64,000 nucleotides of DNA, from contig NC_092340.1 in NCBI RefSeq assembly GCF_046630445.1, forward strand, positions 367,435,001 through 367,499,000, read 5' to 3'. Below, in pieces: positions 41,471 to 52,984 of this stretch. A program made the position numbers and the translations under genes. This DNA is from Rutidosis leptorrhynchoides. Lineage: Eukaryota > Streptophyta > Magnoliopsida > Asterales > Asteraceae. The notes beneath the pieces were generated by a model. It searched no databases, was not told the DNA's origin, and saw nothing but the letters and a program-made list of their open reading frames with translations. Each line of letters starts with the position of its first letter. The first letter of the stretch is position 1.

Positions 41471-42562
41471 GACTAGTCCATCGTCGTCTCGGGCATCCTA
41501 GGCGTTGAAGTTGAAAGTTCAACGGCGTGCGTTGGGGTTGATTTTCTTATTTGGGCATTCATTCCTAAAATGACCCGTTTGGCCACATGCGTAGCAAGTG
41601 ACTGACTTTCGTGGGTTGGGTCCCTTTTGAGTGACGGGGGTGGCACTTCCACAATGTTTGGCGATGTGACCACTTCCTTGGCGCCGGTGGCGGAACCTGC
41701 CACATCCTTCAAAGTGATGCTTGTGGCATTCGTTACAAAAAGGTAGTTTTCCGGCATAGCCTTTCTTGTCATTGGAGGCGAAAGGCTTCTTGGCGGGGTT
41801 GTTGTTATTGTTGTGGTTGCTTGATTAAGAGGCTTCCCATGTTCTTTTGTTGTTACTCGGGTGGTTCTCGACCATTGGTGCCGGTGCTTCCATTTCCTTC
41901 GCCGTTTCTAAAGTTTGGCGGGCCGTTGTTAAAGCCTCTTGTAGGTTAGTGGGTCGAGATGTCATTACCCTGTGTTGAATGCTCTTAGGGAGGCCATCCA
42001 TGTAAAGTTCGACTCTTAGGGATTCGGGAGTCATGAGATTTGGACACATTGTGACTAGTTCGGTAAACCGTTGATTATAAGCTTCGAGGTCATTCCCGGC
42101 CGTTTTTAAATTCCTTAGACCCTGCTCGAGCCTTCGAGTCTCGTCGAGCAGAAAATATTCGGTGATCATTCTTTCTCTTAATTCGGTCCAAGAGAGTGAG
42201 TGGGCTTCATCGATACCCACCGATTGTACATACATGTTCCACCATGAGAGTTCAACACCGGTGAAAGTGAGGGTGGAAAACTTGACCTTATCTTGGTCTC
42301 GACAACTGCTTGTGTTAAAAACGGTCTCCATTTGTTCAAACCATCGGGTGAGAACAACCGGTCCTCCGGTTCCATCGAAAGTGGGAGGGTTGTACTTCAT
42401 GAAGTTCTTGTAGGAGCAACCTTCGCTTGAATTACCGGCTCCACAATTGGTGTTGTTGGAAAAGTGATCGGCCACGGCCGTACCCACGGCGGTGGTTATC
42501 ATTCGTTGAAGAGCTTGTTCTAGAGTTTCGAGAGGAGTATTGTGTTGACCTTGGTGAGCCAT
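41471..42562 (-). pseudogene. Element D gag
   Basis: Start chosen at MAHQGQHN (42562); an upstream in-frame ATG would add six residues. The Gag core is open to a stop at 41825, with FDGTGGPV and WFEQMETVF typical of plant Ty3 Gag. Past that single stop the frame continues through an Asn-rich linker and a complete CCHC knuckle CYACGQTGHFRNEC (about 41555-41600), to a second stop at 41519. Gag packages element RNA; this copy could make a truncated Gag lacking its zinc knuckle. Confidence 0.8.
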
Positions 42563-42970
42563 TGTTCCTTCATGACACAAGAATATCGTTGGTTAGTATT
42601 TTCAACAATACTAACCGTGGTATGGAATAAGGATAGAGAGAAAATTTTCCTTGACTCGCCTTAAATTCTTTATGTCATAATGTCGGAACATCCATATGAA
42701 TCACCGTAATATAATCCCGGAAATTATATTACCCTGATTCACATGTGCATTTAACATTACTTCATAAAGTCAAGGTGGCGCATCAACAAAATTTATCAAC
42801 GTAAGATCAAGATCGAATACGAGTTAGATATGATAGAAGAGTTCGAGAATAAATGCACAAATAGTCAAGTAATTCCTACTTCAGTCTATATGCCGGTTGT
42901 AGTCTAGATTCACCTATGTACCCTATGACTCGGGGTGGACACAAATGAACTCTAACTCCCTACAACCAAG

Positions 42971-42982
42971 GCTCTGATACCA
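42971..42982 (-). other. Primer-binding site of element D (tRNA-Met initiator)
   Basis: The minus strand reads tggtatcagagc, 2 nt from the 5' LTR edge at 42985. Confidence 0.9.
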
Positions 42983-42984
42983 CT

Positions 42985-45424
42985 TGTAGCGACCCCGACA
43001 AATCGTCAAGTGACGGCATCGTCTACGTGGGTCCCATTACCTGGTCATAAGTCTTTATGACAACGTTTGACCAAAATATGTCGCCTTCATTTCAAAATAA
43101 AGATTGTTTCCAAAGTTTACAAGAATTGTTCAACCCAAAAGTTAAGTTACAAGGTTATAAGTACAAATGAAATCTAGGCGACACGGTTTAAAGTAAAGTC
43201 AAAAGACGCTCCATGAAATGCATGTATACTCGACATCCAATGCAAGTATCAAATAATGAGCGGAAGCATGTTTCACATATCGTGCAAGACCTGAGAAGAA
43301 CATAGAAATCTGTCAACGAAAACGTTGGTGAAATCATAGGTTTAAGTAAGTAAGTATGTGAGTAAAAGTAAAGTAAGCCGAACCACAAGATTTGTAAAGT
43401 TGAAATAATAGTAATACATTCTAAAGTTAATATTCACGAGCACCCAATTATCAAAGCTTAACATTCCGTCCGTTGAATACCCCATAAATTAGTGCTAGAA
43501 CAACACTGTTCCCGAAAATATATTTCATCCGTAGACGGTAGCGAACCGTCAAAGATGAGGGTTGTCAAACCCATATGGCCATATAACATAAGTTCTCGCT
43601 TACACCATCTGATGTAACTAATGATAATTGAATTGAGGATTTTTGTTCTAAACTCGTATGTAGAATGTTTGTTTTCCCGTTCTTGTGTTCACTTAGTTCA
43701 AAAGAAATGTTTATGTTTTCTCATCCCAAAAGTAAGTTCAAAAGAGTAAAAAGTGGGACTATGATCTCACCTCGAGTGCAAGAGTTAATAAAGTACTTCA
43801 ACAAGTAAACGCGTGCAAAGCCAAGCTAGTCTTGACCTAAACATATAGGTTATATCAATAACGGTAAACACAAACGGTCAAAGATGTTCAATTAGTCCTA
43901 TGGCTCGTTACGACTCGATTATATTAGCATGTGAAGAAAATTGTCAAGTTTCATGCAAGATACAAGTATGGAATCATGTTAGAAAGATTGCATAATTAAT
44001 TGGTTAAGTTTGACAAAAAGTCAAACTTGGTCGGGTCAAAGTCAACGCAAAAGTCAACATGGTCGGGTCGGGTCTCGGACAAATTTTCTATGCTAGTTAT
44101 TCATATATAAGCATGTTAAAACAAGTTGCACGTGAATTTGAGGTCTAGAACATGCCAAACATTTTTCGTCAAAAGACTAAGCGAACAGCCAGTTTTAGGC
44201 CATTAGGACGGCGTCCCAGATGACTGGACGGCGTCCTATATTAAAGAGTGGGACGGCGTCCTGAGTACCTAGACGGCGTCCAGGTATTAGAAGTGGGACG
44301 GCGTCCTGAGTTTCTGGACGGCGTCCTGGTTGGTTTCCAGGCCCTGTTTGCTGCAACTCTAAGTGCACGAACCAACAATCAAACCAACCCAAATTACAAA
44401 CCGCAAACAATTAGAACATGTATTTTATATCACCGGAAAGGTAATTTGACGAGGAAAACACCTAGACACATTTCATCAAGCAATTCAACACTTACACACC
44501 CCAAAACCGCATTTAAACGTCCATAATCAAAGTTCAAGTTCCAAATATGCATTTCATGATTCGGGCAACCGTTTTACATGTATGATATGCCGTTTCGAAG
44601 GTGATCAAACACACATTGCAACAAAACACTTAACAACAATATCTCATAGCATTTGACGCATCAAAAGTTCATGTAAAGCTTATCAAACCCTAATCCAAGT
44701 TCACAAAATCACTAATCATGTTCTTGGAGTTTCCTTAATCAACCTATACATCAAAACGAAGCTAATGATACTAGTAACACTTTTAAAACATGCACTTTAA
44801 CAATCTAACAACATTTGATCATCCAAAATCAAGGATTTAGCAAGTAATTTTCATATTGAACTAGTTACACCAAAAACAACGAATCGAGCATACAAATTAC
44901 ATACACGACATCACAATGAGCCATAGACGCTAATTAACAACTTTATAAGTCAAGAACACGAATTTAAAGAAATCTAGTGTTTTAGAAATGTTACCCAAAT
45001 GAGATGAAGTTGGTACCAAAACGAAGAGGAAGTTGTAAGGAGCTCAAATATGTAATTTGTTTTGCAAAATACCCGCTAGATCATAAATGGATGATGAATC
45101 TTTGTGTTTGGAGTTAGAGAGAAAATGGAGGAAGTAATAAAATGGAGGAGGTGATAATGAAAGGGTGGAAAGGGTTTGACCCTTTGACCTAGTCAAAGGT
45201 TTGAACCCTTGGCAAGTTTGGTCCCTCAACTATGAATCGGGTGCGGGAAATAACCGAACGAATTATTTTAAATTTCACGGGAGTACGGGAGATATTAAAA
45301 TCCGATAACGAGAATATTTAAAATGTTACTTAACAAAGGATACGAATCTAGACACGAAGGGTATTATTTAAAAAGAAAAAGACGGGCGTTAAAATAATTT
45401 AACGGAAAAATGCGGCATGTTACA
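42985..45424 (-). repeat. Element D 5' LTR (2.44 kb)
   Basis: Matches 36651-39045 almost base for base. It is 45 nt longer because its dyad array (44205-44335) has two extra, one slightly degenerate, ggacggcgtcc motifs. Confidence 0.92.
44205..44335. repeat. Array of ggacggcgtcc dyads in D 5' LTR, six copies
   Basis: Expanded version of 37872-37947. The copy near 44271 reads agacggcgtcc. Confidence 0.85.
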
Positions 45425-46400
45425 AAGAACACTTCAAGAACACTTCAAAAATCCCTTCAAGTTTACTAATTTACTTCCAAGCTTTCTAATCCATTCCAAG
45501 TAATCATCTAAGATCAAGAAACCTTTGTTATATATAGTAGGTTATCTTTCTTATTCAAGGTAATATTCATATTCAAACTTTGATTCAATTTCTATAACTA
45601 TAAACTATCTTAATTCGAGTAAAAATCTTACTTGAACTTGTTTTTGTGTCATGATCCTACTTCAAGAACTTTCAAGCCATCCAAGATCCTTTGAAGCTAG
45701 ATAATTTCTTGTCACTTCCAGTAGGTTTACCTACTAAACTTGAGGTAGTAATGATGTTCATAACATCATTCGATTCATATATATAAAACTATCTTATTCG
45801 AAGGTTTAAACTCGTAATCACTAGAACATAGTTTAGTTAATTCTAAACTTGTTCGCAAACAAAAGTTAATCCTTCTAACTTGACTTTTAAAATTAACTAA
45901 ACACATGTTCTATATCTATATGATATACTAACTTAATGATTTAAAACCTGGAAACACGAAAAACACCGTAAAACCGGATTTACGCCGTCGTAGTAACACC
46001 GCGGGCTGTTTTGGGTTAGTTAATTAAAAACTATGATAAACTTTGATTTAAAAGTTGTTATTCTGAAAAAATTATTTTTATTATGAACATGAAACTATAT
46101 CCAAAAATTATGGTTAAACTCAAAGTGGAAGTATGTTTTCTAAAATGGTCATCTAGACGTCGTTCTTTCGACTGAAATGACTACCTTTACAAAAACGACT
46201 TGTAACTTATTTTTCCGACTATAAACCTATACTTTTTTTGTTTAGATTCATAAAATAGAGTTCAATATGAAACCATAGCAATTTGATTCACTCAAAACGG
46301 ATTTAAAATGAAGAAGTTATGGGTAAAACAAGATTGGATAATTTTTCTCATTTTAGCTACGTGAAAATTGGTAACAAATCTATTCCAACCATAACTTAAT
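45425..46400 (+). repeat. Element C2 3' LTR, middle segment
   Basis: Resumes with aagaacacttcaag and matches the 5' LTR from about 26746 to 27745. It ends with cttaat, where element B is inserted. No gene. Confidence 0.92.
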
Positions 46401-48097
46401 TGTGACGATCGCTCCAAATCCATATGGACGAACACGTCATTCATCGATTTCATTGCAAGGTATTTGACCTCTATATGATACGTTTTGTAAACATTGCATT
46501 CTTTTGAAAAGGCACACCATCAATGAATATTTAAATCAAAGGTTCTCGACATCTGATGATTTCTATATATAGACAATCACCGTAAATAATAGTTTACAAT
46601 AGTAATTCCGTTGACAATGCAGTCAAAATAAGATATATGGTGATGATTTTGTGAATAAAACGTTTTCTTGAATAAAGCATGCAAGACTCCATGCACATAG
46701 CTTGTATAACATGTAAGCAAACAGCGGAAGACTTCTAGGGAACCTGAGAATAAACATGCTAACAAGTGTCAACACAAAGGTTGGTGAGTTCATAGTTTTA
46801 GTGTTTTGCATAATCTGTATATAAAAGTGGATCACAAGATTTCAGTTGTTTCATCCAGAAACGTTTATCAATAGATTCTACATAACAGAGCACCCTGGTA
46901 ACTAAGCTTTAACGTTATAATGATAAATACCCCATTCGTTTTAATACACGCAAACCAACGTGTCCTAAACTCAAATAACACACGTCCGTTAAAAGGCTAG
47001 TGCTCTAGCTCGGATGGGGATGTCAAGCCCTATGGATCCGTATACTGTTATTCGCGCCCACCAGTCCATATCCTATGTACTGGCAGCTACTAGTTACCAA
47101 AGCTAAGGGATTTTCGGTTCAAACTCAGTGTAGAATTAAGTATGTACTTGTATCCATTGAGTTTAAAATAAATTACATGTATTCTCAGCCCAAAAATATA
47201 TATTGCAAAAGCAATTAAAAAGGGAGCAATGAAACTCACCTTAGCAGCACATAAAGTTGTTCATCGTAATGTGACCGAAACTCGGAATATCAAATAATCG
47301 TAGATCTCAACCTAGAGAACATATGTTGGTCAATAAATGTCTATCAAGCTAGGTCAGGTTATAGTGTATCACAATCCTAATGCTCGAGATCGACATACAA
47401 AAGTTATCCAAAGTCGTTTCAAAAAGTTAATTTTGACAATAGTTCAATAAAACGAGATATACCTTGTATAAGGATTCATTTACTCGGTTGGTAATATTCA
47501 AAAATCCATTTTATCAATCTCGTAAACAAGTTGTTTAAATCTTAATTGTAGATTCAAAAGCAATTTCAATTAACGTCAGTCATAATTCAGTTGATCATAT
47601 CTTTTAATCCGTTCATCGAAACTATTCGATATCTAAATAAAAAGTTATTGATTTTTCGTTAGCTTTCCATAAACATGCATATCATATACCTTTTACCAGT
47701 AATATATGTATTTAATTCATGATTCATTATAAATTGTTTAACGACGAAATTTAGCATACTAGCATGTATAAATATATAAACTCGAGCACTAGACATGGAT
47801 ACACTATTAATTTATAAAAGATAAAATATAAATGCTTACGTATCAGTATTGAGATTCAATATTTCAGAAAAGTACGTAGACGCAACAGAGATGATAAACA
47901 CTAGGTTTGATTCATAAATATACCCCCGAACATTACCCATAACCTCCTTGGCAATAACCCATAATTTCCTTAGCTCTATCCCGCTCGTAAAACTCATTTT
48001 TAAAATGACACGCTCATGACCTCGTCGTAGTATTTTATGTATATATACTACTAATAATAATATTAGGATTAATAATAATATTATTTATAATAATATA

Positions 48098-48212
<115 letters not shown>

Positions 48213-48310
48213 TAAATTATAAGTTACAGAGAAAAGAAAAAGAAATGTGGAAGTGTGTGAGAGTGTCGAGCAAACTGGCCAATTTATAGAATGTTTCTGA
48301 ATCCTGACTG

Positions 48311-48358
48311 CCATGCGATCGCATGGGTTTTATGCCTATTTCTCATGTGATCGCATGG
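48311..48358. repeat. Palindrome pair in B LTR
   Basis: ccatgcgatcgcatgg (48311-48326) is a perfect 16-nt palindrome; catgtgatcgcatgg (48344-48358) is a near copy. The 5' LTR has both at 54822-54837 and 54856-54870, the second there being perfect over 14 nt. Confidence 0.85.
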
Positions 48359-49286
48359 CCCCAAAATCCAGCTCACAAATTTTTGTTGTTTTGTTTGTCA
48401 ACATAATTAATAATAATATATATAATATATATAATTTAAATAATTAATTATATATTATATTAAATTCATGTGCATAGTTGACTTGTAATTTTTGTTCCGA
48501 TAAGTCGTATGTCGTCACTCGACTTATGTCCCAGTTCCGGTTTTTCGAACGTCCTTTCGTACGCTGAGAAAACTTGCATTTTACGTTTTGGGATACGTAC
48601 CTTTGTCAAAATATAGCCTTAAATTATCCCTAAACTATATCACTCGAAATATAATTTATACATTTGAGTGTTTTGGTCATTTACTTCTATAAATCATTGT
48701 CTCGTTATTTATTAATATAATAATATTTATCAAACGTTTCATAACCAAGTTAATATCTATTCTCAATATTTATAAACACATTTTAAAATACATATCGCAA
48801 GTTATTCATATAATTAATTCTTAACAATTAATATTCTAATTATTGTATGTGTCCAAATTACGTTATTTAAACAAACACTTTATCATTTATACCGAATACC
48901 GTTAAAAAGGAATAATTTCTCAAATCAGTGTGGTCCTCACAACAAAGACCCGTAACAATATCATAATCATTAAGAGACTTAATAAATATCTTTTCATTCA
49001 ATCGTTTGGCATAATCTTTTACTCCGTAGTTAAATATATCAATCAAATAATCAAACCAACAAGGTTAATGCACAGTATCGTTTTCATAACACTTTGTTAC
49101 GTTTTCAAGTTATAGTATATGTATCTATTTACATATAATTGTTCGTGCATCATCGTGAATAAACGAAGGGTAATTGAATATTTCAAAAGTTTGAGATTTA
49201 ACTTCATAGACTTTGTTTATCGTGTCGAAAACGTTAATCATACAAGATTAAGTTTAAATTTGGTCAGAAATTTTCGGGTCATCACA

Positions 49287-49322
49287 GTACCTACCCGTTA
49301 AAGAAATTTCGTCCCGAAATTT
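49287..49322 (-). promoter_or_regulatory. Element B polypurine-tract box and hairpin
   Basis: The hairpin aaatttcg-gga-cgaaattt (49304-49322) precedes ttaacgggtaggtac at the LTR edge, as in A and C. Confidence 0.65.
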
Positions 49323-49633
49323 GAGTGAGGTCGTCATGGCTAACAATAAAAATGTTTTCATGACGTATGTAAGTTGATAAATAGAATTTTATCATCGTTG
49401 AATAATATGGATAAAATAATCCAGTTACTCGAAGCGTATGAGGGAAGCAATCGTAATAAAGTGAAATGAAGATTCGTCTTATCTTTTGATGTAGTAACAA
49501 TTGGTTTTCGGAATTTAAGGAATAGAAAATCTTCGTAATCCAAATAAGATTTGATTCTTCGGGAATTAAGGAAATTAAGATTTCCTTTGATTAAATGCGT
49601 AATCTGTCTCGATTGCTATGTCTGATATTTTAC

Positions 49634-49640
49634 TATAAAT
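49634..49640 (+). promoter_or_regulatory. TATA box of the antisense ORF, element B
   Basis: TATAAAT 81 nt upstream of the ATG at 49715, followed by a C/T-rich leader; position conserved with element A. Confidence 0.5.
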
Positions 49641-49714
49641 TAACCACTTCAGTTTCATTATTTTCACTACTCCTACATCTTCTTCCTCATTTCATACCTT
49701 CAAAAGATTGTGAA

Positions 49715-49888
49715 ATGCTTCATCCAGTTCTAATTCTTGATATACTCCTAACCTTCATATCTGTTATTCTTCTCTTTCATTTACCACCGGAGGATTTTAT
49801 TTACTTTTACTTTTATCTTGGGGTTATAGTGTTATTAATTTTCCCGTGTCTTTACGTTGCAATACGTATTCATATACACGGTTTGTAA
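49715..49888 (+). CDS. Conserved antisense 57-residue membrane microprotein, element B copy
   Basis: Homologue of the frame at 1351-1524, same length and stop position. Predicted helices: about residues 5-22 (LILDILLTFISVILLF) and 31-51 (LGVIVLLIFPCLYVAIRI region), joined by LPPEDF. Charged residues are few: Asp-9, the loop, and a basic C-terminal tail. There is no cleavable signal peptide pattern, so an endomembrane or plasma-membrane hairpin topology is likely. An in-frame ATG at 49595 would add 40 residues, but element A does not conserve that extension. It runs opposite to element transcription, so expression needs its own promoter or that of a neighbour. Confidence 0.7.
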   Translation: MLHPVLILDILLTFISVILLFHLPPEDFIYFYFYLGVIVLLIFPCLYVAIRIHIHGL

Positions 49889-50504
49889 ATTTTTGGGATT
49901 GTTATCGGGCTTTTATTCTCCTTTATATTTCAGAGCTCTATGCTTTTGATTTCTCTTCCTGACCTTAAGTCAAGCGAATAATGGTCCGGAATTCATAGGT
50001 ATGGATTTCGGAATGAACATAGTTAATGTTCTAATAAAGAAATTGTAATAACATGATATTGATTTGTCAAATTACCAGAATATTCGGAAAAGACCGAATC
50101 ATCAAGAAATATATTTTCTTGATATATTTAGAGGTTAAATACAATGAAAGAGTTATGTAACATGGTTCATGATAATGGTGAGATTTGTGAACCTTTATCA
50201 CGTTCTATTAGAAACTCAGCATGACTTACTGTAATATAATCACGTTGATCAAGTGTCATTATATTATACTAATTCATGCTTCAGTTCTCAACATTACTTC
50301 AAAACATTCATAATTTGAGCTCGAATTTTTCAGAATTTAGAAACCAAAACAGTTTCTTTTATGACGTAATACATATAGCGTGAAGGAATGAATAATTTCA
50401 GATAGTTACGAAATTATCCTCAGAAACATTGAGGATATTTATAATGAAAGATATGATGATATCTTAGAATATTTAAGATAATGATGATGATGATGATGAA
50501 GAAT

Positions 50505-50768
50505 ATTGTCCGTAGAGGTTTTGGAGTAAGGAGCAAGGTATTTGCTAAAGATTTCAGCAGATACTGAATCATTTGGATTCTTTGAAGGCAGGTTCAGTCT
50601 TTGTGATTTATCCACAGCCTCCTTCATACTTTGCTCAATCCGTTTTCCAGTTCCAAACCTTCTCTTTTTCTCAGCTTTACCACCATACCATTCTTTATCA
50701 TCAAACTTTTGATTGTTAAAGTCGTTTACAGTTTTTGCTGCTTCATCAGCATTTTTCCAAAATTCGGA
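50505..50768 (-). pseudogene. Captured poly(A)-binding protein fragment, element B copy
   Basis: One open stretch reads FWKNADEAAKTVNDFNNQ, FDDKEWYGGKAEKK, IEQSMKEAVDKSQRLNL and NPNDSVSAEIFSKYLAPYSK. This follows the end of RRM3, the linker and the start of RRM4 of plant PABP. It has no start codon at the homology edge, and a tag stop lies just upstream in frame. It covers about 85 of roughly 650 residues of a normal PABP. Some family-typical residues are replaced (Tyr-Val by Tyr-Gly; Leu-Tyr by Leu-Pro), so RNA binding is unlikely. Its presence in both A and B marks an old transduction. Confidence 0.8.
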
Positions 50769-51397
50769 GGGCTAGTTCACAGTTTGGGATGTTTTTCAGA
50801 AACTTCACATTCGAAGTATGTAAGTCTGGGAGATAGACATTATATGTGTATATATAACTGTTGGCGTAGAATTGCTGCGAAATTCGAAATACTGATTGCT
50901 AATTCCCGGTGGTTGGTATGGCAATTATTGTTACAAGATATGGACGAGTACATGATAGGGTTTCAATGAGTATAAGGATTTTTCGAAAGGTCAAAGATCA
51001 ATGGAGTTGTTGGTAAATTTACTGCTAATGTGGTGGAACATAAAAGGTTTTCCAGTAACAAGAACGTATATGTCAAGGTTACAATAAGGCTAATCTGAAA
51101 AGTCAAAGTTGACTAGACTGGATACTTTGAAAAGGAATTGCAAGATTATTTTCGATATTAACAACGCTAAAGGATCTTGCACAGTTTTGAAGTCAAAGTA
51201 TAGCCTTGAAAGATGTAGAGATCTAAGAATGATGTCACTTGTTAAATCTTAACTTGGATTCTGCTATGTCAATATCAGAATATGTAATTGAATTTGTATG
51301 GAAACGATTGTATATCGCTGTGAGCATAGTTAAAAATTTTTGAATCAAAGTTGAAGAATGTACAGTGTAACATATTAATTGTGAACTTATATATTCC

Positions 51398-51418
51398 CGA
51401 GTATTACCTACCCGTTAA
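51398..51418 (-). promoter_or_regulatory. Internal copy of the purine box, element B
   Basis: The minus strand reads ttaacgggtaggtaatactcg, about 4.4 kb from the 5' end of the 9.4 kb element. Confidence 0.5.
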
Positions 51419-51894
51419 AGATTTCACAATTAATATTTTGTACAAAAGAATTTTCATTACAGTCTTTATGAAAATATATGTATGTATATTTCTTCAGATG
51501 TAATACAGATTTAATGAGTTAATATCATATTAAGCTCATTTGATTTTTAACTTGAATTAGAAATGAATAATCTCTAAAACATTAGAGATTACATAATCTT
51601 CGCGGAGTATTTCACTAATGAAATCAATACTTCATTATTTATTCTTATTGATATTCCTTGGTGAAGGGTGTTGATATTCGTGGAATTCTTGCAAACTTCG
51701 CAAGGTGCAAATGATGTTTTCTAGAAAGTTTCGAGTGCATCGAAGATGAAAGTGTAAAATCAACCATGTTATTGAATAATACACTTGGTTTATTATGAAA
51801 TGAAATTCATTGAATTGAGTCAGAGATTGTAGTTATCGATGATTAAGCCGTTAATGAAGGATGTACATCATTGCATATTAGTAATATGAACTAA

Positions 51895-51916
51895 CCGAGT
51901 AGTACCTACTAGTTAA
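51895..51916 (-). promoter_or_regulatory. Second, degenerate internal copy of the purine box, element B
   Basis: The minus strand reads ttaactagtaggtactactcgg, close to the C-family internal box (ttaacgggtaggtactacccg), with an imperfect dyad. Confidence 0.4.
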
Positions 51917-52051
51917 GATTCACACGTAATAGCTTAGTACGAAAATATTTATTTTGATTTCAAAATTCATATATATTAAATATACATAAAATTTCTTCAG
52001 GGGAAATGAGTTAATACTTCATCGGTTATTGTTGCTAGTATTTCTTGGTAA

Positions 52052-52600
52052 CTACGGTGCGTATGACGTTGATGCTCGTGGAACAGATTGTGAAGTTGAG
52101 GTTTGCGATGCAGATGTTGTTGGTGGTGGTAATGGTACTGTTGGTGTTGTTGTCGGTGGTACTGTTGATGCCGGTGATGCTGCTGGTGTTTGTAACCTTT
52201 GCACCATATTCTCCAAAGCCACTACCCGAGCACGAAGCTCGTTGACTTCTTCTACTACACCGGGATGATTGGCGGTTCGGATGAGCGGATGAATAAGATC
52301 CAGAATTTGAGATAGTATATTATCGTGACGAGATACTCTGGAAATGAGAGAGAAAATGGTGTCTCGAACAGGTTCACCGGTAAGTGCTTCAGGTTCTTCG
52401 CCAAGAGGGCAATGTGGTGGGTGAAAGGGATCGCCTTCTTCTTGTCTCCAATAATTAAGTAGGCTACGAACCCATCCCCAATTCATCCAGAATAGATGAT
52501 GGCTAATTGGTTGATCCATTCCAGTTACACTGTCTTCGGAATTCAGGTGAATATCCATATCGGAATAGCTGTCAGAGTTTGAACTAGATACGGGATCCAT
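52052..52600 (-). CDS. Leader-proximal ORF1 of element B (182 residues)
   Basis: Unrecognised protein, the only sizeable sense frame in element B. It starts 385 nt after the 5' LTR in the position of gag. Segments: an acidic Ser/Asp/Tyr-rich start (SDSYSDMDIHL); a Trp-rich stretch (FWMNWGW, NYW); a middle region about residues 60-110 with RDTIFSLISRVSRHDNILSQ; a likely coiled coil about residues 115-140 (VNELRARVVALENMVQRLQ); and a Pro/Thr/Ser/Ala-rich tail. It has no zinc knuckle or Gag core. A homologue, frameshifted, is in A at 4100-4607. It may be a reduced Gag-like or RNA-binding protein of the non-autonomous family. Confidence 0.65.
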   Translation of the reverse strand: MDPVSSSNSDSYSDMDIHLNSEDSVTGMDQPISHHLFWMNWGWVRSLLNYWRQEEGDPFHPPHCPLGEEPEALTGEPVRDTIFSLISRVSRHDNILSQILDLIHPLIRTANHPGVVEEVNELRARVVALENMVQRLQTPAASPASTVPPTTTPTVPLPPPTTSASQTSTSQSVPRASTSYAP

Positions 52601-52970
52601 CTTGTATAAATAGGGAGATGATTTTTGATATGAATTAGATTATAGAATTTAGTTTGGTATTCTTCAATACATAATTTACATATGTATATATAATACCAAA
52701 TTCCATAAATCACGGAGAAATTTTCGGAAGATATCAGGAAAAGTTTACAGTAACAGATACGCTAAGATATGAATTTTTGTCTATACACTATTTATGCAAT
52801 AAATGCAGGAAAACTGTCTAGACTTAAGAATGATAAGCATGTAATTTCCGACAAGAAATGATAAGCAAAACTTTTAACTTGCAGACATGGTCGAAGTCCA
52901 GACTTACTAATGCATCTTAACAACTATCAGTTAGACACATTCATGCAAGACCTGATTCGCTAGGACCAAC

Positions 52971-52982
52971 GCTCTGATACCA
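52971..52982 (-). other. Primer-binding site of element B (tRNA-Met initiator)
   Basis: The minus strand reads tggtatcagagc, 2 nt from the 5' LTR edge. Confidence 0.9.
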
Positions 52983-52984
52983 AC

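Larger units (their letters stand above)
36651..45424 (-). mobile_element. Element D: Ty3/gypsy with gag and decayed, shortened pol
   Basis: LTRs 36651-39045 and 42985-45424; primer-binding site 42971-42982; internal region 3.9 kb. The target duplication is aagaa (36646-36650, 45425-45429), and the uninterrupted site is visible in the C2 5' LTR. I find only about four substitutions between the two 2.4 kb LTRs plus one 45-nt repeat-unit difference. This is one of the youngest insertions here, although its pol is heavily degraded and partly deleted. Confidence 0.9.

Noticed and set aside
48930-49301. Two short plus-strand frames in both B LTRs (also 55443-55844)
   Set aside because: LTR copies only; they differ at the 3' end and have no independent conservation test.
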